NCBI RefSeq assembly: GCF_023573145.1
Contig: NZ_CP097635.1
Location: 744,001-808,000, forward strand
DNA: 64,000 bases
Reading direction: 5' to 3'
Source: Aquincola tertiaricarbonis
Lineage (GTDB): Bacteria; Pseudomonadota; Gammaproteobacteria; Burkholderiales; Burkholderiaceae_C
The position numbers and the translations under genes were made by a program. The notes beneath the pieces were generated by a model. That model worked only from the letters and a program-made list of their open reading frames with translations. It searched no databases and was not told the DNA's origin. Of this stretch, positions 52,802 to 61,124 are shown one piece after another (within the stretch, counting starts at the first letter, position 1; every line of letters begins with the position of its first letter).

Positions 52802-53290
52802 CAGCCGCAGCGCCTGCTCCGCCAGGGCAGCCAGGCCGTTGATGTTCAGCCGGAAGTCCACCGGCGCGCGGTGCAGGTACACATTCAGGCCTTCGTCGAG
52901 CTGGAACACCGCAGCCCCTGAGCACCTCGATCACCTGGCCAACATGCCGCATGTCGAAGCCGCCCAGCTCCACGACTACGCCTTTGGCCAGGCGGGCCTG
53001 CTCTGCACCACGGCTGGCACGCTGTCCTCGGCCGGCATCGGCGTGGACACCACGGGCACGGCCACGCCGTCACCGCTCGGCCGGTGGCTGCGCGAGGCCG
53101 CCTCACATGCCCGCGTTCGCGCAGCCAGCGACACACCTGGTTGGCGTTGACGCCGCACTCGCGCGCCAAGCGCGACACCGATGCGCCCGGCTGCATGCAC
53201 AGCGCGACCAGCTTTAACTTCGCTTGCTCGTCGCACACGCCGCGGCATCGGCCTTGTGACCCACCACCGGCCGGTGCCTGAGGTCCTGCA
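52796..53290 (-). mobile_element. IS66-family remnant (tnpA and tnpB fragments)
   Basis: A tnpB start of the MFQLDEGLNVYLHRAPVDFR type (start at 52909) runs for ~38 codons and then loses similarity. A tnpA-like HTH region (AKLKLVALCMQPGASVSRLARECGVNANQVCRW) lies at 53109-53223 and is shifted in frame from its neighbours. There is no tnpC. This type is different from the complete IS66 copies at 30145 and 53319. Confidence 0.65.
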
Positions 53291-53395
53291 AATCGTCCCT
53301 CACTACGTTCCCACGTTCGTGAGCGTCCAGTCCGCCCACCTTGATTCCTGGGAATGGCAAAGGATGCTCTTCTCCACTTAACTCTTGGTGGAGAA

Positions 53396-53794
53396 ATGGA
53401 CACTTCAGCAGTCCGCGGCCAGGGCCGGCGTCGCCGGCGAATTCACAGCGCAGAGTTCAAGGCGCACATCGTGGCCACCTGCTGCCAGCCCGGTGTGTCG
53501 TCCGCCGCGGTGGCTCTGGCAAACGGCATCAACGCGAATCTGGTCCGGCGATGGGTCAAGGAAGCCGAGGTGAGCACCGAGATGGACAGCGCCGCGAAGG
53601 CGCCGGAGACGCCAATGCAGGCGAAGGCCGCGACGCCCAAGTTCTTGCCCGTTCCGATGCCGACACCGGCTGCACCACCCGTGGCTGCCGACATCCGCAT
53701 CGAGCTGCAGCGCGGCGCGACCGCCGTCACAGTGACCTGGCCGGCCAGTGCAGCTGGCGAATGCGCGGCCTGGATGCGCGAGCTGCTTCGATGA
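53396..53794 (+). CDS. tnpA: IS66 family accessory protein TnpA
   Basis: 132 residues with an Arg-rich start and an HTH (HSAEFKAHIVATCCQPGVSSAAVALANGINANLVRRWVKEAE), a Pro/Ala linker and the tail ADIRIELQRGATAVTVTWPA. ATG 53396 follows GGTGGAGAA. The end overlaps tnpB by four bases. Confidence 0.85.
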   Translation: MDTSAVRGQGRRRRRIHSAEFKAHIVATCCQPGVSSAAVALANGINANLVRRWVKEAEVSTEMDSAAKAPETPMQAKAATPKFLPVPMPTPAAPPVAADIRIELQRGATAVTVTWPASAAGECAAWMRELLR

Positions 53795-54129
53795 TCCGCA
53801 TCGACGCGATGTGGCTGTCCGTCGAGCCCGTGGACATGCGGGCTGGACCCGAGCGGCTGTTGGCGCGCGTGGTGCAGGTGTTCGGCGTGGCGCACGCTCA
53901 CCACGGCTATCTGTTCGCCAATGCCCGTGGCACCCGCGTCAAGCTGCTCATGCATGACGGCTTCGGGCTGTGGTGCGCGTCGCGGCGCCTGAACACCGGG
54001 CGTTTCGTGTGGCCCGTCGCTGGCGGCGTGACGCCATCGTGGACGCTCACGCAGGCGCAATTCGATGCCCTGGTGCGGGGCCTGCCGTGGCAGCGGCTTC
54101 ATGAGCTCAGCGCCATCACGCGGGCCTGA
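53791..54129 (+). CDS. tnpB: IS66 family TnpB
   Basis: 112 residues: IRIDAMWLSVEPVDMRAGPERLLARVVQVF, HHGYLFANARGTRVKLLMHDGFGLWCASRRLNTGRFVWP, LTQAQFDALVRGLPWQRL. This is the standard IS66 Orf2 pattern. It starts in the ATGA overlap with tnpA and is in the same direction as tnpC, 73 bases away. Confidence 0.9.
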   Translation: MIRIDAMWLSVEPVDMRAGPERLLARVVQVFGVAHAHHGYLFANARGTRVKLLMHDGFGLWCASRRLNTGRFVWPVAGGVTPSWTLTQAQFDALVRGLPWQRLHELSAITRA

Positions 54130-54202
54130 GCCGGGCCTGCGGTCAGCCATGATCGGTTGACAGTGCATGTGCCGATAGGCCGCGCTGGCGGGCTCTGGCA
54201 CG

Positions 54203-55933
54203 ATGCCACGCATGCTCGGCATGCGTGGTCTTCCCCCCACTGGTCCCGAAGGCCTCTCGCCCGAGGTTGCCGCGCTGATCGCCCAGCTGCAGCAGCAGGT
54301 GCAGGACCAGGCGCAGCAGCTGGGCGAGCGTGACCAAGCCCTCATGCAGCGCGACCAGGCGCTCGCTGAGCGAGCGGCGGAGCTGGCGCAGCGCGATGCG
54401 CTGCTGCAGCGCAAGGACCGCGAGATCGCGCTGCGCGAGGCCAAGATCGAGAAGATCAACTTCGAGCTCGCGCGGCTAAAGCGCTGGACCTACGGGGCCA
54501 AGTCAGAGGCCATGAACGCTGACCAGCGTCGCCTGTTCGAAGAGACGCTGGCCGAGGACGAAGCCGCGCTGCGTGCGCAGCTCGAGCGTCTACGCCGTGA
54601 AGCCGAGGCGGCCGCGGCGGCCGCCGGCACCCAGCCCAAGGCGCCGGCACGTCAGCCCCGTCGCAGTGCGCTGCCGGCGCACCTGCGTCGCGTCGAGCAT
54701 CGCCATGAGCCCGAGAGCACAGACTGCCAGGAGCAGGGTTGCGGACGTCCCATGAAGCGCATCGGTGAAGACGTCACCGAGCGGCTCGACATCGTGCCGG
54801 CCGAGTTCTTCGTGCATCGCCACATCTATGGCAAGTGGGCTTGCCGGCACTGCCAGGTCCTCAAGCAGGCGCCCAGCGTGCCGGAGATCGTCGAGGGCGG
54901 CATCGCCGCCAGCGGGCTGCTGGCGCACACGGCGATCAGCCGCTTCGTGGATCACCTGCCGTACTACCGCCAGGAGACCATCAACGCCCGCTCTGGCGTG
55001 CACACGCCGCGCTCGACGTTGGCAGCCGGGACAGGCCAGGTGGGCGCGGCGTTGGAGCCGCTGTACGTGCTGCACAAGCGCTTCGTGCTCGATTGCCGCG
55101 TCCTGCACGCTGACGAGACGCCGGTGGCCTTGCTGGACCCCGGCGCGGGCAGGACACGCCGGGCCTACATGTGGGCCTACGCGCGAAGTTGGCACGACGC
55201 GGTGCCCGGCGTCGTCTACGACTTCTGCCGAGGGCGCGGGGCGCAGTACCCGGTGGCCTTCCTCAACGGCGACGAGCGACGCGGCGAACGACGATGGTCC
55301 GGGACGCTGCTCACCGACCGCTACGGTGGGTACGAGGCCGTGGTGGACCCTCAGCATTACCCAGGTCGCATGAGCGCCGCATGCGCTGCTCATGCGCGCA
55401 GGAACTTCGAAGAGCTGGCGCACGAAGGCACGAGCCCCATCGGGCTGGACGCACTTCGGCGGTTCGCCCGCATCTACGAAGTCGAGGGGGAGCTGAAAGC
55501 CCTCAGTGACGAGGAGCGAAGAGCGCAGCGGCAGCGCCTGGCCAGGCCGCTATGGAACGAGCTTCGCCAGTGGCTCGAACTCGAGCGGCGTGTGGTCGCT
55601 GAGGGTGGCGCGACGGCCAAGGCCATCGACTACACGCTGCGCCATTGGACGGCTCTCACGCAACACCTCGCAGACGGCGCCGTCCCGCTGGACAACAACC
55701 ACCTTGAGCGGCAGATCAAGCCCTGGGCGATGGGACGCAAAGCCTGGCAGTTCGTGGGCAGCGAACTCGCAGGCGAGCGCGCGGCCATCGTCATGAGCCT
55801 GGTGCAGTCGGCGCGGATCAACGGGCATGAGCCTTGGGCCTACCTGCGTGACGTGCTGCAGCGGTTGCCAACGCTGCGCAACTCCCAGCTCGACGAGCTG
55901 TTGCCACATCGCTGGACGCCTGCACACGCGTGA
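54203..55933 (+). CDS. tnpC: IS66 family transposase TnpC
   Basis: 576 residues. Long N-terminal coiled coil (QLQQQVQDQAQQLGERDQALMQRDQALAERAAEL), zinc-finger-like CQEQGCG and CRHCQVL, and a DDE domain (DCRVLHADETPVALLDPG, DRYGGYEAVV, LDNNHLERQIKPWAMGRKAWQFVGSE). The C-terminal IS66_C domain is VQSARINGHEPWAYLRDVLQRLPTL. It is intact. Confidence 0.93.
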   Translation: MPRMLGMRGLPPTGPEGLSPEVAALIAQLQQQVQDQAQQLGERDQALMQRDQALAERAAELAQRDALLQRKDREIALREAKIEKINFELARLKRWTYGAKSEAMNADQRRLFEETLAEDEAALRAQLERLRREAEAAAAAAGTQPKAPARQPRRSALPAHLRRVEHRHEPESTDCQEQGCGRPMKRIGEDVTERLDIVPAEFFVHRHIYGKWACRHCQVLKQAPSVPEIVEGGIAASGLLAHTAISRFVDHLPYYRQETINARSGVHTPRSTLAAGTGQVGAALEPLYVLHKRFVLDCRVLHADETPVALLDPGAGRTRRAYMWAYARSWHDAVPGVVYDFCRGRGAQYPVAFLNGDERRGERRWSGTLLTDRYGGYEAVVDPQHYPGRMSAACAAHARRNFEELAHEGTSPIGLDALRRFARIYEVEGELKALSDEERRAQRQRLARPLWNELRQWLELERRVVAEGGATAKAIDYTLRHWTALTQHLADGAVPLDNNHLERQIKPWAMGRKAWQFVGSELAGERAAIVMSLVQSARINGHEPWAYLRDVLQRLPTLRNSQLDELLPHRWTPAHA

Positions 55934-56106
55934 GCTTCTGATCGCCGTCAAGGTGGGAAGGCCAGACGCTCACCCACGTTCATCTCCGTGGGAACGTAGG
56001 CTGTGAGAGCTCAGCCTCGGCTGCCAGAGCGTGCTCCTTCGATCGCCTATTTCACACGAACATCCAGGTCGCTCCCGCCGAGACTTCAATGCTGAGTCAC
56101 TCCGTA

Positions 56107-56265
56107 TCACCGACGCGGCCGCGGCACGCCACCTTTCTGCTCTTTCCGGCGCAGGATGCGGCGGATGCATCTGACTATGTAGGGCGTAACGAACACGACA
56201 GCGAGCGCCACTAGCCATATCGCTGCGAGCGTTAGACCCAAGTCCATCGAAATCGCGCGGTGCAT
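56107..56265 (-). CDS. Small single-pass membrane protein, 52 aa
   Basis: ATG at 56265 with GGAG five bases upstream. One membrane helix (LTLAAIWLVALAVVFVTPYIV) is followed by a basic tail (RCIRRILRRKEQKGGVPRPRR), so the C-terminus should be cytoplasmic. No family was recognised. The size and Shine-Dalgarno sequence favour a real gene, but conservation was not tested. Confidence 0.4.
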   Translation of the reverse strand: MHRAISMDLGLTLAAIWLVALAVVFVTPYIVRCIRRILRRKEQKGGVPRPRR

Positions 56266-56668
56266 AGTGGCTCCAGAGGCTACTCGGTGGCACTGATCTG
56301 ACCTGACCCGATCAGCATGGCCGCATTTCGGACGTCTTGGGCGACGAGCAACACGCAGCTCCATCCCGCTATCCGGGTAGATGAAACCAGCTCGCAGTAG
56401 CGTCGACAAGTTGCCGACTGGCAGATTCGCGAACAGTGGGCTGACGCCGTGAAGCTGCGCAGCAACGATCGCGGGTGATACAGATCCGAGTGATATGCGG
56501 GGCAGTTCAGCACAGAGGAGTGGCGAACGGCCCTGACCTTTTGCGTCAGTCCGTGTTTTGGCAACCAATGCGGGTATGAATTCCCCAGCTACTAGTTCGG
56601 AACCTGCAGAGCTTGGTATCCCGCACCGCCACGCACGGGGTCTACTCTGTGCATGGCCGACGATGACT
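56266..56668. other. Intergenic region, nothing certain
   Basis: About 400 bases between the small membrane protein and the ICMT-like gene. Two minus-strand frames have partly protein-like stretches but no recognised family and no good ribosome site, and they are less GC-rich than the surroundings. It may be decayed coding sequence. Confidence 0.35.
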
Positions 56669-57142
56669 CTATAGCCATCGCCGTACTCGTGCAGTGTAGT
56701 CATCGAACTCGGGGCCGAAGCGCTCGCGCAGCGCGGCCTCTTCAGGCTTGATCTGCAAGGCGGTGAGATAGAGAACGAACACCGGCGGCATTGCAAACGC
56801 CGAAAGCTTGGCCAGGTACAGCGCCCAGGCGAGCAACACCACCAGAAAGCCCAGGTACATGGGGTTGCGCGAGTAGTGGTAGATGCCGCGCACGACCAGC
56901 GACGTGGCCGCAGCTGGATGCATGGGGTCCACCGTTGTGCGAGCCAAACGAAAAGCTAGAACGCCGGCCAAACAGATCGCCGCACCCGCCAGCGCAAGCG
57001 CGGCACACAGCTCGTCGTGCCAGGGATCGAGGCGAGGCACCGCCGCAACGGAGGGCAACAGCCACATCGCCACACCGAAGAAAGCCATCAACACCAATGG
57101 CGGCACTCTCAGTGCGAATGCTCGCAAGGCTTGCTTCTCCAA
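56669..57142 (-). CDS. czcN: CzcN-like isoprenylcysteine methyltransferase family protein
   Basis: 157 residues with four membrane helices (PPLVLMAFFGVAMWLLPSV, AALALAGAAICLAGVLAF, FLVVLLAWALYLAKL …). The ICMT/SAM signature is TSLVVRGIYHYSRNPMYLGFLVVLL and ends EEAALRERFGPEFDDYTARVRRWL. CzcN of Cupriavidus is in this family and lies upstream of czcI. Here it is on the opposite strand from czcE. It may modify a membrane component under metal stress; the substrate is unknown. Confidence 0.8.
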   Translation of the reverse strand: MEKQALRAFALRVPPLVLMAFFGVAMWLLPSVAAVPRLDPWHDELCAALALAGAAICLAGVLAFRLARTTVDPMHPAAATSLVVRGIYHYSRNPMYLGFLVVLLAWALYLAKLSAFAMPPVFVLYLTALQIKPEEAALRERFGPEFDDYTARVRRWL

Positions 57143-57287
57143 ACGCTCATTGCTGCTCCTGTGCCGCCCTGCTGTGCCCGAAGCAATCGCTGTGCACTTT
57201 CATCCACTAACGCTCCAGCCGATCGGATCTTAGTCCTGCAAGGCGCTTCGGCGTCTCGCCAAGCAATGTCGGGCGAGGAAGCCTATA

Positions 57288-57301
57288 TGACATTCCTGTC
57301 A
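57288..57301. promoter_or_regulatory. Dyad upstream of czcE, candidate response-regulator site
   Basis: TGACA-TTCC-TGTCA, a five-base perfect inverted repeat 118 bases upstream of the czcE start and 146 bases from the czcN-like start. The half-site and spacing resemble CopR/CusR-type boxes. It could serve both directions. No response regulator is in the window. Confidence 0.45.
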
Positions 57302-57418
57302 GGTGGCTGTCCGCTTTCCGTCGAGGTCACCTTCGTAAGTTTGCTGCCGTGGGACGCGAAAGGCGTTCCTCGGTAGAGGCCCCTCGAGCCTCATCAATCT
57401 GCTGAAGGAAACCTAGAC

Positions 57419-57748
57419 ATGAACAAGACGATGATGGCCGCTTTGATCGCAATGGGCACGCTGAGCGCCGGCATGGCCCAGGCCGACACGATGTGGAACG
57501 GACAGTCGGTGTACGGCCGTTCGGTGACAGCTGATGCGTCGACAAAGGTGGTGGACCTGGCGAGTGCCAAGGCGCTGAACGTCACCTGCGGCGACGTTGT
57601 CACGTTCGTCAACGGCAGCCAGCGCTTCACGTGGCGCTTCGACACGGTGTCCCACCGAGCAGTGCCACTGTCCAAGGTTGCGCCGGCCAGTTTTGGCGCG
57701 ACCCAGCAAGTGGTGTACGTCAGCCGTAACGCCATGGAACGCAGCTGA
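57419..57748 (+). CDS. czcE: CzcE family periplasmic metal-binding protein
   Basis: 109 residues. Signal peptide (MMAALIAMGTLSAGMAQA), then YGRSVTADASTKVVDLASAKALNVTCGDVVTFVNGSQRFTWRFDT, the CzcE fold. CzcE of Cupriavidus binds Cu(II) as a dimer in the periplasm. A GAAGGAAACC site precedes the ATG. The single Cys is in NVTCGD. It lies ahead of czcI and the efflux genes. Confidence 0.85.
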   Translation: MNKTMMAALIAMGTLSAGMAQADTMWNGQSVYGRSVTADASTKVVDLASAKALNVTCGDVVTFVNGSQRFTWRFDTVSHRAVPLSKVAPASFGATQQVVYVSRNAMERS

Positions 57749-57812
57749 GTTCGGCGTTGTTCTGACGGTGATACTTTAGGCGCATAAGGGACGGCCGATA
57801 TACTTTGCTGCC

Positions 57813-58151
57813 ATGCGCCGTTGGTTTGCTGTCTTGCTTCTCGTCGTGCTTTCGCTGCAGCTGCCTTGGGCGGCTGCGGCGAAGTACTGCTCGCATGACG
57901 ACGGCGGCAGCACCAGTACCCACTTTGGGCACCACGAGCACGCGCACCCAGCCTCCGACAGTTCGCCGACGGGCGGGGACCACTACGATTGCGGCGTGTG
58001 CCACCTGAGCGCCGCCAAGGCGATCGAGGGCGTCCGCGATCTCCCGCCGCCGACTGCAGAGCGCAAGCGCCTGCCCCCCGCGGCCATCGCGGGCTATGCG
58101 TCCGCACCCGAGCGACCCCGCGATCGCCCCAACTGGCTGCCGACCGTCTAG
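57813..58151 (+). CDS. czcI: CzcI family cation-efflux accessory protein
   Basis: 112 residues. Signal peptide (RWFAVLLLVVLSLQLPWAAAA) followed by KYCSHDDGG, a His-rich HFGHHEHAHPA and the motif DHYDCGVCHLSAAKAI, which is the CzcI pattern. It is a periplasmic regulator or chaperone in czc operons, placed directly before czcC as in Cupriavidus. Confidence 0.85.
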   Translation: MRRWFAVLLLVVLSLQLPWAAAAKYCSHDDGGSTSTHFGHHEHAHPASDSSPTGGDHYDCGVCHLSAAKAIEGVRDLPPPTAERKRLPPAAIAGYASAPERPRDRPNWLPTV

Positions 58152-58262
58152 GTCCGGCGCGCCGCCCCTCTTCGTTCTCGCCTTCTTGAACGACCGTCTG
58201 CGCTAACGCGCGGTGCGGCACGCCGGACTCCTTGGCCTCGACCCTGGTTTCTGGAGATCCGA

Positions 58263-59540
58263 ATGCGAAGAGTTCCTTGGCCGTGGGCGCTACTCGCCCT
58301 GGCCGGCGGTGCGTGGGCGCAAGTCGCCACGCCCACCACCCCGACGGCTGCCGAGTCGCCTGTTGCCGCGCTGACGCTGCCGCAGGCGATCGCGACAGCG
58401 CTCGAACGACACCCTGAGATGGCGGCCGCCCGCCATGCCCGTGAGGCCGCTGCGGCGGCTCGCGCCCAGGCCGACGTTCGGGCGAATCCGACACTCGACA
58501 TGGAGGTGGAGGACACGCGCCGTGCGACGCGCACCACCACTGTCCGTCTCACGCAGCCGATTGACCTCGGCGGACAGCGCGCCGCGCGCGTGGACGCTGC
58601 CGAGCGCGCCGAAGCCATCGCGCAGGCGCAGATCACGGCGCGCCGCATCGAACTTCGCAGCGCCGTGACGGCCGCCTACTTCGACGCGCTGATCGCCGAC
58701 GAGCGCGTGCGTCAGGCCCAGGCCTCGCTCGACCTTGCACGGCGCGGCACCGAAGCGGTCGGCAAGCGCGTCGAGGCTGGAAAGATCGCGCCGATCGACG
58801 ACACGAAGGCCCGCGTTGCCGAAACCGGTGTGCGGCTTGAGCTCCAGCAGGCTTCCACCCAGCGCGAGATCAGCCTTGCCCGCCTGCAGGCCGAAATGGG
58901 CCAGCCCGACGTAGCCATCACGCGGCTCGACGGCCGGGTTGACGTGCTTCCGCCAGAGATGTCGCCCGACGCACTCGCGAGCCGCTTGGAGGGCGCGCCC
59001 GCGCTGCGCGAGGCGCGGCTGGAGGTGGATCGACAGCGTGCGCTCGCGCGGCTGGAGCGTGCACGCCGGGTGCCTGATCTGGCGGTCAGCCTGGGTGCCA
59101 TGCGTGCGGAAGATGAGGGCCGCACGAAGGCGGTGATCGGCGTATCGATCCCGTTGCCCTTTTTCGACCGCAACGAGGGCGCGCTGCGCGAGGCCTTGCG
59201 GCGCACCGACCAGGCGGACGCCACCGCGGCCGCGGTGGCCCTGAAGCTGCGTGCCGATGTGTACGACGCCCATGCTCGCCAGCGGGCGCTGCGCACGCAG
59301 GTCACTTCGCTGCAGCGCGACGTGCTGCCGGGCGCCGAGGCGGCCTACGAGGCGGCCCGCACCGGCTTCGAACTCGGCAAGTTCCCGTACCTCGACGTGC
59401 TCGATGCCCAGCGCACTTTGTTCCAGGCCCGGGCGCAATACCTCCAGGCGCTGGCCGACGCGCACCGCGCGACGGCCGACCTGGATCGCCTGCTCGACGA
59501 ACCGAACTCCACGACCGCCTTCGCGCGGCAGTCCCCATGA
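58263..59540 (+). CDS. czcC: CzcC-type outer-membrane efflux protein (TolC family)
   Basis: 425 residues. Signal peptide, then two OEP repeats (LTLPQAIATALERHPEMAAARHAREAAAAARAQADVRANPTLDMEVEDTRR and the second half with KFPYLDVLDAQRTLFQARAQYLQALADAHRATADLDRLL). It would form the trimeric duct of the tripartite pump. Its stop overlaps the start of the adaptor gene by four bases. Confidence 0.92.
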   Translation: MRRVPWPWALLALAGGAWAQVATPTTPTAAESPVAALTLPQAIATALERHPEMAAARHAREAAAAARAQADVRANPTLDMEVEDTRRATRTTTVRLTQPIDLGGQRAARVDAAERAEAIAQAQITARRIELRSAVTAAYFDALIADERVRQAQASLDLARRGTEAVGKRVEAGKIAPIDDTKARVAETGVRLELQQASTQREISLARLQAEMGQPDVAITRLDGRVDVLPPEMSPDALASRLEGAPALREARLEVDRQRALARLERARRVPDLAVSLGAMRAEDEGRTKAVIGVSIPLPFFDRNEGALREALRRTDQADATAAAVALKLRADVYDAHARQRALRTQVTSLQRDVLPGAEAAYEAARTGFELGKFPYLDVLDAQRTLFQARAQYLQALADAHRATADLDRLLDEPNSTTAFARQSP

Positions 59541-61108
59541 AGAAGATTTCGAACGCCTCGGCCCCGCGCGTGGGCCGCAAGCAGTGGATCGTCATCGCCG
59601 CGATCCTGATCGTTGGCGCCATTGCCGCAGCCTTCATCCTGATGTCGCCCGTGCGATCGTCCGGCGAGGGCGATGGCCACGGCCATTCCGAAGCTGGAGG
59701 GCACGGTGACGAACATGGCCATTCCGAAGAGGGCGGCGAACACGCCGACCACGAAGGCGAGGAGAAGGCCGCCAAGGGTCCGAACGGTGGTGACCAGCTG
59801 ACCGACGGCGACCAGGCCGCCGAGGTGCTGCTTTCGGAAGCCGAAGGCGAGCCTCGGCTGGCCGTGTGGCTGTCGCGCGCCGGCCAGGCGGTCGCCGGGC
59901 AAGCGGCGACGCTGACGCTGAAGCTCGTGCGGCCGGATGGCAGCGAGCACGAGATGCCGCTGCGTGCGCAGGCTGACGGGCGCTACGTCAGCGCAGAGGC
60001 GATTCCGGAACCCCATGTGTTCGAGGCTACGCTGATCGCCCTGGTCGGCGGTGAGCCCTTTTTGTTCACCTTCTCGCGCGACGAGGGCAAGGTCGCGATG
60101 AGCGACGCGCAGGTGCGTGCGGCTGGCGTCTCGCTGGCGACCGCAGAGCCCGCGCCGATCCGCAGCGGGCTCCAGCTCCCGGGCGAGATCCGCTTTAACG
60201 CCGACCGCACAGCCCACGTCGTGCCGCGGGTTGCCGGCGTGGTGGAGCGGGTCGCTGCCGACCTGGGGCAACAGGTCCGCAAAGGCCAGGTGCTGGCGGT
60301 CCTGTCCAGCGTCGCGGTCTCAGAGATGAGGGCGGAACTGCAGACCGCAGAGAAGCGCAGGGCGCTGGCCGAGACGACGTACCAGCGCGAGCGCAGCCTG
60401 TGGGAACAGAAGATCTCGCCCGAGCAGGACGTGCTGCAGGCCCGGCAGGCCTTCGACGAGGCCGCCATCGCTGTCGCGAACGCGCGGCAGAAGCTGGCCA
60501 CGCTGGGTGCCGCCACCGGCGGCACGCTGGGCCAGATCGAGCTGCGCGCGCCGTTCGACGGCATGGTCGTAGAAAAGCACATCGCGCTCGGCGAGGCAGT
60601 GCGCGAGGACAGCAACGTGTTCACCATCTCCGACCTGTCGAGCGTGTGGGCAGAGTTCAATGTGGCAGCGCGCGATCTGCCGCAAGTCCGTGTCGGCGAG
60701 CGTGTGAACGTGCGCGCCACGAGCTTCGATGCGCAGGCGTCCGGCAAGGTCACCTATGTGGGCGCACTGGTCGGTGAACAGACGCGCACTGCGCCGGGCC
60801 GCGTGGCGCTCGCCAACCCGCAGCTCGCCTGGCGGCCGGGGCTCTTCGTGAACGTGGAATTGATTGCGCAGGAGGCGGCCGCGCCCGTCACGGTGCCGGC
60901 CGATGCGCTGCAGTCCATCGAAGACCAGCCGGTCGTGTTCCTCCGCGTGCCGGGGGGCTTCGTGCCGCTGCCGGTCAAGCCGGGCCGCTCGGACGGCAAG
61001 CGCGTGGAAATCCTCGGCGGCCTGCAGGCGGGGGCCTCGGTCGCGGCTGCGGGCAGCTTCATCGTCAAGTCGGAGCAGGGCAAGGGCTCTGCGACGCACA
61101 CGCACTGA
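59537..61108 (+). CDS. czcB: CzcB-type periplasmic adaptor (membrane-fusion protein)
   Basis: 523 residues. One N-terminal membrane helix (QWIVIAAILIVGAIAAAFIL), then a His-rich stretch (EGDGHGHSEAGGHGDEHGHSEEGGEHADHEGEE) which may bind Zn, Co or Cd. The lipoyl/barrel-sandwich and coiled-coil hairpin (SGLQLPGEIRFNADRTAHVVPRVAGVVERV … LGQIELRAPFDGMVVEKHIALGEAV) follow. It links CzcA to CzcC. It is in a four-base overlap with czcC and 16 bases ahead of czcA. Confidence 0.92.
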   Translation: MKKISNASAPRVGRKQWIVIAAILIVGAIAAAFILMSPVRSSGEGDGHGHSEAGGHGDEHGHSEEGGEHADHEGEEKAAKGPNGGDQLTDGDQAAEVLLSEAEGEPRLAVWLSRAGQAVAGQAATLTLKLVRPDGSEHEMPLRAQADGRYVSAEAIPEPHVFEATLIALVGGEPFLFTFSRDEGKVAMSDAQVRAAGVSLATAEPAPIRSGLQLPGEIRFNADRTAHVVPRVAGVVERVAADLGQQVRKGQVLAVLSSVAVSEMRAELQTAEKRRALAETTYQRERSLWEQKISPEQDVLQARQAFDEAAIAVANARQKLATLGAATGGTLGQIELRAPFDGMVVEKHIALGEAVREDSNVFTISDLSSVWAEFNVAARDLPQVRVGERVNVRATSFDAQASGKVTYVGALVGEQTRTAPGRVALANPQLAWRPGLFVNVELIAQEAAAPVTVPADALQSIEDQPVVFLRVPGGFVPLPVKPGRSDGKRVEILGGLQAGASVAAAGSFIVKSEQGKGSATHTH

Positions 61109-61124
61109 CCGGGCCGCCATTACC

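Larger units (their letters stand above)
53319..55973 (+). mobile_element. Complete IS66-family element 3 (2655 bp)
   Basis: Ends GTGAGCGTCCAG on the left and the complement of GTGAGCGTCTGG on the right. The 8-bp target duplication CCACGTTC flanks it (53311-53318 and 55974-55981). It holds tnpA, tnpB and tnpC, all open. The target reconstructed without the element is a hairpin with 13-base arms. It belongs to a different subgroup from the 3200-bp element. Confidence 0.93.
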
